64,000 bases of DNA, taken from contig CAMOXK010000002.1 in assembly GCA_946629065.1 (NCBI GenBank), positions 1 through 64,000 of the forward strand. Reading direction: 5' to 3'. Source of the DNA: an uncultured Clostridia bacterium (GTDB taxonomy: Bacteria > Bacillota > Clostridia > Oscillospirales > Oscillospiraceae). Made by a program: the position numbers and the translations under genes. The stretch's first letter is position 1. The number at the start of each line of letters is the position of its first letter. Below, one piece after another: positions 9,209 to 17,398 of the stretch. Under the pieces are notes generated by a model. That model saw only the letters and a list, made by a program, of their open reading frames with translations, had not been told where the DNA came from and searched no databases.

Positions 9209-11404
9209 TTATTTTTGTTCTTTATTTGGGATGATCCGGCGGACAGCATCCGTGTCCCCGCTGATTTGTAGATCGATTCCGCTCTCTGACTTTTTCCAAG
9301 AGACGTTTAGATTACCTCTCGGCGTATGCACCGTGCCGGAAGCGCTTGTCAGCATGCCGGGAACCGGGTGTACCTCGATCTTCTCATAGCCCGGCGCGGC
9401 GGGGCGCACACCGAGGATGGCCGTCGGCAGCTCATAGAGCGCAAGCGAACCCCAGGCGTGGCACTCGGAGCGGGCATAGCTCCCCGGCGATTCCACGCAG
9501 GTGCTGCATCCGTTTTCAACCATCCCGCGCCAGAGGTCCCAGTACCGGTCGGTATATTCGTAGAGGCCGGTCTTCTCCAGCGCCCGGAACAGATAGAAGC
9601 ACATAGCCACTGTGCACTGGGTGATCGTTTGATCCTCCGCCGCGCGCAAAAGGTTTCTCCGCCCTTCTGTCTCCGTCAGGGTCCCGGTCAGCACGCCGAA
9701 GACCTGTGCGTGCTGGCTGATCTCCGGTCTGCCCGGCCCATCGGTGAGCATACCGCTCTCGTCCATGCACGCCCGGCGGATCGCCTGCAAGAGCGCTTCG
9801 GCATCCTCCCGCCAGGCCTCCGCCAGTGTCGTTTCCCCGATCCAGTCCGCCAGCTCCGCAGCCTTCTGCAGGCCGTACAGGCAGAGCAGGCTCTCCATGG
9901 TGAGAGGGCCGTACAGCCCCGCTGTCGGCATGCCGGAGCTGGGCATCCACTCCCCTGCCCAGTCGATGAAGGACCACTCCACCGCCTCGCCGTTGACGCC
10001 GCCCACCTTATCCACAAGGCCGCTCTGCGTGCGGTGGCTGCGGAAGAACTGCAGGATGCGCTCCACGGTGGGCAGATACTGCCGGATCAGCCCCTTGTCT
10101 CCAAAGTACATCATATGATCATGAAGGGTCAGGATGAAGTAAATCGAGAACCCGGGGATCACGTTGGCATTCTTGTTGGGATAGCAGGCGTTGAGCAGCC
10201 CGTCGGGGCGCTGGGAGCGGGCAAAATCGTCGATGGCCTGCCGGGCCAGCCGATCGTCTGCCGAGACGGCATAGGTGTACAGGATCTCCGAGCGGGTATC
10301 CTGCACGTACTGCAGCTGCTCATAGAAGGGGCAGTCCATGTAGGTATCATGCATGCAGCGCCGCAGGGTGCGCAGGCTGATGTCCCAGATCGGCGTGAGC
10401 GTCGGATCGGAGGTCGTGACCGAGGTTTTGACCTCCAGCGGATAGCCGGTCTCGTCATATTCCAGGCTTTCCAAGGTCATCGGCTCGTCTGCGGTCTGCA
10501 CAGAAAGCTGCAGGAAACGGAAGGTACGGAACCAGAAGGGCTCATAGGCCTCACGGTCAAATCCGGTCACCGTATAAGAATCCGTGTAACCCTCCAGATG
10601 CCCGTTCACAGGATCGAGCCGATTGCCTTTTCCCTCCGGCGTCACATAGCACTCGCTGTAGAGAAGCTCGATCTTTGCGCCTTTTCCGCCGCTGAGGGAA
10701 AGCCGCAGGAAGGCGGTCATCTCCTCCCCTGCGTCCAAAACAAAGCGCGCGTCGCTGTGGGCCGCCACCGTATGCAGCGGCAGCGTGAAGGCGTGCGGCT
10801 TCTGCTCCATAAAGGGGATGGGGCGCGGAAGCAGATTCCCGCCGCGGAGGATCTCCGGAACATCCTCGTCGGCGCAGATCTGTGCCGTATCCCAGCCGCT
10901 GTCGTCGAAGTCTGCGTCTTTCCATCCGTCCGCCGCGGGGTCTCCGGCAGCCTTTTCGTGGATGTGCAGTGGGGAGAAGCCCTCTTCTTCGGCAAAAAAG
11001 CGGACGGTATCGCAGGCATGGCAGCGCCAGCCCTCCGGCTCGATCCCCTCCAGATACAGGCCGTTCAGTCCCGCGGTAAACAGGCTGTGGTTGCTGTTCC
11101 AGGGGTCATTTCCCACGCACAGCACTTCCACCGCCAGGATGTTCGTTCCTGCTTTCAGAAATGGCCCCAGATCTGGCGCGTCCGCATAGCGGCGATTCGC
11201 ATCTCCCTTGCAGGGTCCGAAGCAGACAAGCTCGCCGTTGGCATAGAGCTTATACCGACTGTCCGCCGAGATGCGAACCGGCATCTTTTCAGCAGAGTCA
11301 GAAAGACTGAGCTCCTTTCGGAAGCAGACAAGCTGCGTTTGATCGATCGCTTCGCCTGCGCTTCTTGGGGGGCAGATCCATTTTCCCCGGTTGATAGCAG
11401 CCAT
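9209..11404 (-). CDS. Alpha-L-rhamnosidase-like (GH78) protein
   Basis: DTYMDCPFYEQLQYVQDTRSEILYTYAVS catalytic region and C-terminal beta-sandwich layout. Confidence 0.88.
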   Translation of the reverse strand: MAAINRGKWICPPRSAGEAIDQTQLVCFRKELSLSDSAEKMPVRISADSRYKLYANGELVCFGPCKGDANRRYADAPDLGPFLKAGTNILAVEVLCVGNDPWNSNHSLFTAGLNGLYLEGIEPEGWRCHACDTVRFFAEEEGFSPLHIHEKAAGDPAADGWKDADFDDSGWDTAQICADEDVPEILRGGNLLPRPIPFMEQKPHAFTLPLHTVAAHSDARFVLDAGEEMTAFLRLSLSGGKGAKIELLYSECYVTPEGKGNRLDPVNGHLEGYTDSYTVTGFDREAYEPFWFRTFRFLQLSVQTADEPMTLESLEYDETGYPLEVKTSVTTSDPTLTPIWDISLRTLRRCMHDTYMDCPFYEQLQYVQDTRSEILYTYAVSADDRLARQAIDDFARSQRPDGLLNACYPNKNANVIPGFSIYFILTLHDHMMYFGDKGLIRQYLPTVERILQFFRSHRTQSGLVDKVGGVNGEAVEWSFIDWAGEWMPSSGMPTAGLYGPLTMESLLCLYGLQKAAELADWIGETTLAEAWREDAEALLQAIRRACMDESGMLTDGPGRPEISQHAQVFGVLTGTLTETEGRRNLLRAAEDQTITQCTVAMCFYLFRALEKTGLYEYTDRYWDLWRGMVENGCSTCVESPGSYARSECHAWGSLALYELPTAILGVRPAAPGYEKIEVHPVPGMLTSASGTVHTPRGNLNVSWKKSESGIDLQISGDTDAVRRIIPNKEQK

Positions 11405-11547
11405 ACTATGACCTCCTGTAGCTTACGAAAACATCATACCGCAATTTTACCACAAAGCGCAGAAAGAGGCTATCGTTTTCCTGTATTTTTTGTTTTCATT
11501 TTTGCCTCGTTGTGATATGCTGAAGAAAAACCGGGGAGGTGCTGACC

Positions 11548-12747
11548 ATGGCAGAAAATCATATCCGTATCCTCTGCTCCGTCATCAAGGTGGATCTGGT
11601 GTATGAAGCGCCGGGCGGCAGTCTGATCGCCTTCTTCGACAGTATACAGGACAGCCCGCTCATGCAGTGTGCCCGGGTCAGGGACGCCCTTCGTTCCGGT
11701 ATTGCCGGGCAGAGAGCTCCTTTTCTGCTGAAGGAGAACGATGGCGTGTTTTTTGCGGCCCTGCATGCAGGAGAAGGCTACCTGTATATGGGACCCATGT
11801 GCAGTGAGAAACGCAGCGCAATGAAACGCCGCCAATTATACGAAAGCTATGGCATCGACGCATCCAGCGCCCGCAGCCTTCCCAGCTTTACGCTTTCGGA
11901 GATCCGGAACATGATCCTGCTGACAAACTCCGCGCTCAAAAACGGAAATCTGGAAAATGAGGAGCTGATGCACCTCAACCAGATCATCAGCCGCGGAGAA
12001 AAAAACTTCTATACCGAGCAGGTCAGTTTCGTGCTGAAGGAGGAGGCTGAAAACGACGACACCGCTTTTCGCCACAGCTACCACGAGGAACTGCTGCTGA
12101 TGCAGGCCATCCGGGAAGGCCGTACGGAGGATGCGATTCGCCTGGCTGAGAGCATGGATCGAGACAGCGGTCGCCTCTCCCACACGGAGATTTCCCACTG
12201 GAGAAATCTGGCGATCATCGGCATCTCCCTGTGCACCCGGGCCGCCATTGAGGGCGGGGTCTCTCCGGAAGAGGGCTACCGCCTGAGCGGATACTACATC
12301 CAGAAGTGTGACAGCGCGCAGGACCCCGCCCACCTGCTCCATTACCGCAACCGCGCCATTGAGGAACTGACCGTCCGTGTCAAGCAAAAGCTGGAAAAGC
12401 CGCGCACCTCCAGTCACGTGGAGCGCGCCAAGGATTACGTGCGTAAACATTACCGGGAAAAGATCTATCTGGATGATATTGCCGACAGCATTGGCATCAG
12501 CCCCACCCACCTCTCCAAGCTTTTCAAAAAGGAGACCGGCCAGTGCCTGCAGGACCATATCAATGAAGAGCGCGTCTTCCGGGCGGCCAATCTCCTGATG
12601 TATTCCGATCTTTCCCTGATGGAGATTGCCGAGTACGTCCACTTTCCGTCTCAGAGCTACTTCGGCAAGATCTTCAAGCAGTTCAAGGGCGTCTCACCAC
12701 GCGTTTTTCGGGATCAGTACCGCGCAAAAGAGATCACAGAGTACTGA
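11548..12747 (+). CDS. AraC family transcriptional regulator
   Basis: C-terminal double HTH: KIYLDDIADSIGISPTHLSKLFKKETGQCLQDHINEERVFRAANLL...QSYFGKIFKQFKGVSPRVFR. Divergent from GH78. Confidence 0.93.
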   Translation: MAENHIRILCSVIKVDLVYEAPGGSLIAFFDSIQDSPLMQCARVRDALRSGIAGQRAPFLLKENDGVFFAALHAGEGYLYMGPMCSEKRSAMKRRQLYESYGIDASSARSLPSFTLSEIRNMILLTNSALKNGNLENEELMHLNQIISRGEKNFYTEQVSFVLKEEAENDDTAFRHSYHEELLLMQAIREGRTEDAIRLAESMDRDSGRLSHTEISHWRNLAIIGISLCTRAAIEGGVSPEEGYRLSGYYIQKCDSAQDPAHLLHYRNRAIEELTVRVKQKLEKPRTSSHVERAKDYVRKHYREKIYLDDIADSIGISPTHLSKLFKKETGQCLQDHINEERVFRAANLLMYSDLSLMEIAEYVHFPSQSYFGKIFKQFKGVSPRVFRDQYRAKEITEY

Positions 12748-12873
12748 CAGGCAGGCGCACGTGGACGCCGGGGAATGAGGAGATTCTCGGTGCTGCCACT
12801 GCGGAGGCCATCAAGCGCAAGGCTGCGGAGCCGTGGATCCGCGCCAGCACCTGCATTGAGCAGCTCGCCAAAT
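12745..12873 (+). pseudogene. C-terminal gene fragment of unidentified origin (relic)
   Basis: Open frame GRRTWTPGNEEILGAATAEAIKRKAAEPWIRASTCIEQLAK* with no start. It is followed by sequence homologous to the right end of the prophage. Confidence 0.5.
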
Positions 12874-12877
12874 GATC

Positions 12878-12916
12878 AAAGCCCTGGGAGAGACCCGCCG
12901 GTCCTCCCAGGGCTTT
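12878..12916 (+). terminator. Stem-loop terminator in the relic element
   Basis: aaagccctggga...tcccagggcttt; counterpart at 45447-45486. Confidence 0.65.
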
Positions 12917-13007
12917 CGGATCGTTTAGGTTTTTTTCGGGGTACAGCTTTTTTCTCCTTCCCTTTTCAAAAGAAAAAGCACAGGATTCTTGCATAATCCT
13001 GTGCTTT

Positions 13008-13040
13008 TTTGGTCCGAGTGTCTGGATTTGAAACAGTGGT
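13008..13040. other. Diverged att-like / tRNA-Pro 3'-end relic
   Basis: tttggtccgagtgTctggatttgaaAcagTggTct differs by a few substitutions from the 47-bp att core. Confidence 0.65.
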
Positions 13041-13162
13041 CTGTGCGGCGATGGACGCCGCCCAGGCCGCTTTGCGGCCGTTGATTGAATTGGCAAGAGG
13101 CCGCTGGTTCATATTGCCGCAAGAAAGAAATAAAGCAGACCGTCAAAAGACGATCTGCTTTA

Positions 13163-13209
13163 TTTGGTCCGAGTGACTGGATTTGAACCAGCGGCCTCTT
13201 GAACCCCAT
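13163..13209. repeat. attL: 47-bp core repeat (tRNA-Pro 3' half)
   Basis: tttggtccgagtgactggatttgaaccagcggcctcttgaaccccat is identical to 45579-45625. Confidence 0.95.
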
Positions 13210-13381
13210 GCAGCTGCCTTTCCCCGTTCTGGGGACTGCAAGAAATCCTCTGTTTTCAACGGTTTCAGCTTTTTCAACGGGTACGCGCTCGCGCTGCAGG
13301 CCTGTCCCATTCTCCCCGTTCCGGGGATTTTAGCCCTTCTCAAGGGGTCTTCAGCAGGGCATTTGAGGCCCAAGGGGTAAA

Positions 13382-14548
13382 TCAGGGGGTACGGTTTTGG
13401 CCCTCTGACGGACCGAAGACGGCCAGCACCGAGGAGATCAGATCCTCCGGTCGATGCTGCATGAGGCTGGTGTAGATCTTGAGGGTGATCTCCGGATCGT
13501 CGTGGCCCGCAAGGTACTGCACCCGCTTCAGATCGACGCCGCCCAGGATCAGGCGGGTGATGTAGGTGTGCCGCAGCAGGTGCGGCGTGATCTTCCTGGG
13601 GATGGTCACGGTGATCTTGTGATTCCGGATCTTGTCGCCCAGATCCTTGCCGCCGGTCGCGCTGCGAACAGTGACCGCGTCCCACTTCCGGCGGAAGGCG
13701 GAATAGGTCAAGGGCTCCCCTTCCTCGCCGTGGATGACGGTGCGGCGGGCGATCTGAGCCGGGCTCCCCTGCTCCCCTGCCCTGGCTGCCGTCAGAGCGG
13801 CCACCAGCTGCGGAGGGATCGGGATGACGCGGGCAGCTGCCGGCGTCTTGAGCTCGCGGCTGATCACCGGCAGGTGATTGTCCGGCCAGCGCAGGGCGCG
13901 GCGCACGGTGACCCTGGGCGCGGCTCCCTTGAGCTCCACACTGTCCCACTTGAGCCCCAGGATCTCCTCCCGGCGCATCCCGGTGTAGAGGCCCAACAAC
14001 ACGAAGAGCTCCACCGGCAGGCCCCTGACGGCCTCCAGGAGCAGCTGCTGCTCCTCCTCCGTCAGGGCTTCCTTCTGCTCCGGCTCCTCGCCGCCGGCCT
14101 TGAGCTTGAGGGAGGGATCCCTCGGGATCTTCCCGGCCTCGGCAGCGTCGCCGAAGATCTGCTTGATGGTGCCCACCAGCTTCTTCTGATAGCTCCTGCT
14201 CATGCCGGCCTTGCCGGCCATGATCTCCCGCAGATCGTCGCTGGTGACGTCCGCGAGGAGCTTCGCCCCGATCACCGGGGAGATCACGTCGTTGATATGG
14301 CGCCTGGCGTTTGCCTGGGCGTCTTTTTTCATGCCCGGGGACCGCCGGGCGTACCAGCCGGCCAGATAGTCCGCGGTGTAGAGTTCCTCCCCCGGCGCAG
14401 CCTCGGCGGCCCAGAGGGCCTGCTGCGCCTCGACCTTCCGGTCGCGCTCGGCGATGGTCTTCCCATAGACGTCATGCCAGGCGCCGTCCGGGCCTTTGAT
14501 GCGCTTGCGGTAGTAGTCCCCGTGCTTCTTCTCTGCTTTCTTCGGCAT
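13382..14548 (-). CDS. int: Site-specific tyrosine integrase
   Basis: TGMRREEILGLKW, HLLRHTYITRLILGG and LAGHDDPEITLKIYTS catalytic motifs. Confidence 0.95.
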   Translation of the reverse strand: MPKKAEKKHGDYYRKRIKGPDGAWHDVYGKTIAERDRKVEAQQALWAAEAAPGEELYTADYLAGWYARRSPGMKKDAQANARRHINDVISPVIGAKLLADVTSDDLREIMAGKAGMSRSYQKKLVGTIKQIFGDAAEAGKIPRDPSLKLKAGGEEPEQKEALTEEEQQLLLEAVRGLPVELFVLLGLYTGMRREEILGLKWDSVELKGAAPRVTVRRALRWPDNHLPVISRELKTPAAARVIPIPPQLVAALTAARAGEQGSPAQIARRTVIHGEEGEPLTYSAFRRKWDAVTVRSATGGKDLGDKIRNHKITVTIPRKITPHLLRHTYITRLILGGVDLKRVQYLAGHDDPEITLKIYTSLMQHRPEDLISSVLAVFGPSEGQNRTP

Positions 14549-14551
14549 GGC

Positions 14552-15139
14552 TCAGGGGTGGCAGCGGCCGCAGGGCTCATAGCCCTGGGCGATCAGTTCC
14601 TCGCGGGTGCACTCCACCTCGCGTCTGTTCTTCTCCTTCATGTCCTTGACGCTGCTGCAGCTCGGGTAGTGGAATTTCTTCGTGTTTGTGTTCAGGACAT
14701 AGGTGTGGATGGCCGGGTCCTTCGTGGGTTCCGGCGTAGGCTCAGGAGTGGGTGCAGGCGTGGCGTCCGGTGTGGGCTCCGGCGTGGCCTCGGCCAACTC
14801 CTCCGGCTCGGCGGAAGGCTCCGCGGTCGCCACGGCCACCGTGCGACCTGTGGGCAGCTGCGTGGGCTCTGGCGTGGGCTCCTGTGTGGCTGCAGGCTCC
14901 GCCAGATCCGCCATGGCCCGGACCACGACCGTGGGCTCCGGCGTGGCCTCCGGGGCGTCCTTCTTGCTTTTCGGCGTGAAGATCGCCACGACCAGGAGCA
15001 GGAGCAGCGGCCACTTGATGACATTCCAGCCGCAGCCCTTCGGCGTGCTCTTCTTCCCGCCGGAGCCTCCGGTGACAGGCACATAGACCCGGCCGTGCTT
15101 CCCGACGTTAAACTTGAGCCCGGCTCTGATTTTTCCCAT
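14552..15139 (-). CDS. Membrane-anchored Pro/Thr/Glu-rich protein with C-terminal Cys/His domain
   Basis: TM segment WPLLLLLVVAIF, repeated TPEPTPEPT linker, then FHYPSCSSVKDMKEKNRREVECTREELIAQGYEPCGRCHP. Confidence 0.7.
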   Translation of the reverse strand: MGKIRAGLKFNVGKHGRVYVPVTGGSGGKKSTPKGCGWNVIKWPLLLLLVVAIFTPKSKKDAPEATPEPTVVVRAMADLAEPAATQEPTPEPTQLPTGRTVAVATAEPSAEPEELAEATPEPTPDATPAPTPEPTPEPTKDPAIHTYVLNTNTKKFHYPSCSSVKDMKEKNRREVECTREELIAQGYEPCGRCHP

Positions 15140-15153
15140 TTCTCTCTCCTTCC

Positions 15154-15170
15154 GTGTCCGATCCGGACAC
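15154..15170. promoter_or_regulatory. Dispersed palindrome GTGTCCG-ATC-CGGACAC (site 1)
   Basis: Perfect 7-bp arms, extended to 8 with flanking C/G; intergenic. Confidence 0.8.
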
Positions 15171-15200
15171 GCTTTTATTTCACATAATCAGAAAAGCGGA

Positions 15201-15527
15201 TCAGATAGCCTGGTCCGCTTCTTTTTCTTTTGCATAGGGCTGCAGCAGGGCCAGGATCCCGGCCACGACACTGGGCGGCGCGGCGTGGAAGGCCCGCAGC
15301 AGCGCGGCGTCCTCGTCGGAGATCGCCGGCGCCGGATTCGAGGACCGGCCCAGGAGATAGTCCGCGGTGACGCCCAAGGCGTCGCAGATCTGGACCAAGG
15401 TATCAAAATCGGGCTGTCTGCGCTCCATTGCATAGTTATTCAGGGTAGAAGTCGCCATGCCTAAGTCTGCAGCGAACACCTTCTGAGGGATATCTCTTTC
15501 CTCCAAGATTTCCTTGAGCTTGAACAA
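15201..15527 (-). CDS. XRE/Cro-CI family repressor
   Basis: HTH KVFAADLGMATSTLNNYAMERRQPDFDTLVQICDALGVTADYLLGR. Confidence 0.9.
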   Translation of the reverse strand: MFKLKEILEERDIPQKVFAADLGMATSTLNNYAMERRQPDFDTLVQICDALGVTADYLLGRSSNPAPAISDEDAALLRAFHAAPPSVVAGILALLQPYAKEKEADQAI

Positions 15528-15615
15528 AGTGCCTCACCACCTGATCAAATTATACAATACGGCAACCCTGATTTCACCAATTTCGCCAAATTGAAAAGAT
15601 TTCTTAGTTTCAGTC

Positions 15616-15644
15616 TTGACTTTCGTCGTTTCGGAGATTATTTT
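15616..15644 (+). promoter_or_regulatory. Putative early promoter (rightward)
   Basis: TTGACT-N17-TATTTT in the divergent region between the repressor and the early genes. Confidence 0.55.
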
Positions 15645-15652
15645 AAATAAGC

Positions 15653-15671
15653 AATCGTCATTTTGACGATT
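15653..15671. promoter_or_regulatory. Putative repressor operator
   Basis: Perfect palindrome AATCGTCA-TTT-TGACGATT just downstream of the putative promoter. Confidence 0.55.
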
Positions 15672-15689
15672 TCGTAAGGAGGCCACACG

Positions 15690-15920
15690 ATGAACGTCCT
15701 ACGCCGGAAACGCCTGGCCCGGATCTCCGATCAGCTGGAGATCCTCAAGGCCGAGCTGGAGGACCTGCTCCAGGATGAGGAAGAGGCCCGCGACAACATC
15801 CCCGAGGGACTGCAGGAGTCCCCGATCTACGAGAAGGCGGACAAGGCCTGCGACAATCTGCAGGACGCCATCGACAGCCTGGAGGAGGCCCTCTCCTCCA
15901 TCGAGGAGGCGCGGGACTGA
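15690..15920 (+). CDS. Small coiled-coil acidic early protein
   Basis: 76-aa ORF preceded by aaggagg. Confidence 0.6.
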   Translation: MNVLRRKRLARISDQLEILKAELEDLLQDEEEARDNIPEGLQESPIYEKADKACDNLQDAIDSLEEALSSIEEARD

Positions 15921-16025
15921 TCCCGCCCTTCTCTCCCATTATACCCGCGGCGAGGCCGCAATAACAGGAAGCCCGCCTTGCAGATCCGGGAGGATCCCCA
16001 AAGCGGGACTTGAGGAGCTGATGAA

Positions 16026-16490
16026 ATGCCGGAAGCCAAGACCGCGAACATTTACCGCACGGCCCGCATGACCGCGGGCCTGACCCAGGAACGCTGGAGC
16101 GAGATGCTGGGCGTCTCGCCGGAAGCGGTGAGACAGTACGAGACCGGGACCTACATCCCGGCCGATGAGATCGCCCGCCGCATGGCGGAGCTGGCCGGGA
16201 TGCCGGTCCTGGCCTACTGGCATCTCTGCCGCAAGAGCAAGCTGGCCGCCGCGCTGCTGCCGGAGGTGGAGGACGTTCCCCTGCCCCAGGCCGTGTGCAG
16301 GCTGCTGGCCGCGGTGGGTGCCTGGACCCACAAACAGAGATCCGACCGTCTGCTGCAGATCGCGGCGGACGGGAAAGTGGACGAGCTGGAAGAGACCGGC
16401 TTCCGGCAGATCCTGGCCGACCTGGACGAGATCATCCAGGCGGCGCTGCAAGTGAAGTTTAGCGAAGACAAGGAGGAGGGTCTAATCTGA
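16026..16490 (+). CDS. XRE family HTH protein
   Basis: GLTQERWSEMLGVSPEAVRQYETGTYIPADEIARRMAE HTH. Confidence 0.85.
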   Translation: MPEAKTANIYRTARMTAGLTQERWSEMLGVSPEAVRQYETGTYIPADEIARRMAELAGMPVLAYWHLCRKSKLAAALLPEVEDVPLPQAVCRLLAAVGAWTHKQRSDRLLQIAADGKVDELEETGFRQILADLDEIIQAALQVKFSEDKEEGLI

Positions 16491-16765
16491 TGAGCAACAC
16501 AGTCTGGCTGAAACGGAAGGAAGCCGCGGAGCGCCTGGGCGTCGGTCTCACGACCGTGGACCGCCTGATCGCGGCCGGGGATCTCCCGGCCTACAAAATG
16601 ACCGGGCAGGGATCCACACGGATCAAGGAGTCCGATCTGGAAGCCTACATTGAGAGCTGCCGGATCCCGGTGACGGCGCCGGCCGCCACCCGCCGCAGGA
16701 AGGCAGCCGTCACCCCGCCCCAGCGCCGGGAGTGCTGGTACAAACCGGGGATGAAGGTGGTGTGA
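16490..16765 (+). CDS. Excisionase/MerR-like HTH DNA-binding protein
   Basis: WLKRKEAAERLGVGLTTVDRLIAAGDLPAYKMTGQGSTRIKESDLEAYIES. Confidence 0.85.
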   Translation: MSNTVWLKRKEAAERLGVGLTTVDRLIAAGDLPAYKMTGQGSTRIKESDLEAYIESCRIPVTAPAATRRRKAAVTPPQRRECWYKPGMKVV

Positions 16766-16767
16766 GC

Positions 16768-16956
16768 ATGGACCAGGAAAAGCTCCTCCAGGCGGAGGAG
16801 AACATCATGGACGCGGTCTGCGGCCTCTGCCACTGGACCTTCACCTATCGGGACGAAGAGACCATGTACGCCGAACGGTGCGACTACTGCCCGGCGGCGG
16901 CTGCGGTGAAGACCTCGCTGGAGTCCCTGACCCGGGAGGAGGAGCAGCATGGCTAA
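16768..16956 (+). CDS. Small Cys-rich hypothetical protein
   Basis: MDQEKLLQAEENIMDAVCGLCHW...CDYCPAA; phage early region. Confidence 0.65.
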   Translation: MDQEKLLQAEENIMDAVCGLCHWTFTYRDEETMYAERCDYCPAAAAVKTSLESLTREEEQHG

Positions 16957-17398
16957 GAAGAACATGATGCTCCTGATGGCCCAGGAGATGTGCAAGCGCC
17001 TTGTGGCCGAGCAGACCAAGACCCGCCTGGCCCTGGGCTGCGACGCCGCGGTGATCGCGGCGAACCGGGTCTTTCACATGGGCCCGGGCCGGGCGGCTGC
17101 CTTCGCCCAGGCCTACAGCGAGGCCATGAACGAGCTGGCCGGCCTCTTCCTGGACGACGCCAGGGAGAACGGCGACGCCGGGATCGACTACGCCAAGGGA
17201 AAGCGGGACGAGCTGATCCGCCGGATCGTGGGCGAGGAGAACTTCGTCCCCTTCGATCGCTTCTATGCTCCGGTCTATGTGGACGAGCTCAGGCGGGTGC
17301 GCTCCCTGGAGGTCCCGCCGGAAAATAGAAAGAGCCCCGCTGGCGATGAGCAAGCCAGCGGGGCGGACAAGGAGGGTCTGTGCGATGAAAGCCGGTGA
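16949..17398 (+). CDS. Hypothetical phage protein
   Basis: 149-aa ORF overlapping its neighbours by a few bp. Confidence 0.65.
   Translation: MAKKNMMLLMAQEMCKRLVAEQTKTRLALGCDAAVIAANRVFHMGPGRAAAFAQAYSEAMNELAGLFLDDARENGDAGIDYAKGKRDELIRRIVGEENFVPFDRFYAPVYVDELRRVRSLEVPPENRKSPAGDEQASGADKEGLCDESR

Noticed and set aside
13382-14548. Integrative conjugative element instead of a phage
   Set aside because: The integrase is compatible with both, but terminase, portal, capsid, tail, holin and endolysin genes establish a prophage; no conjugation genes seen.
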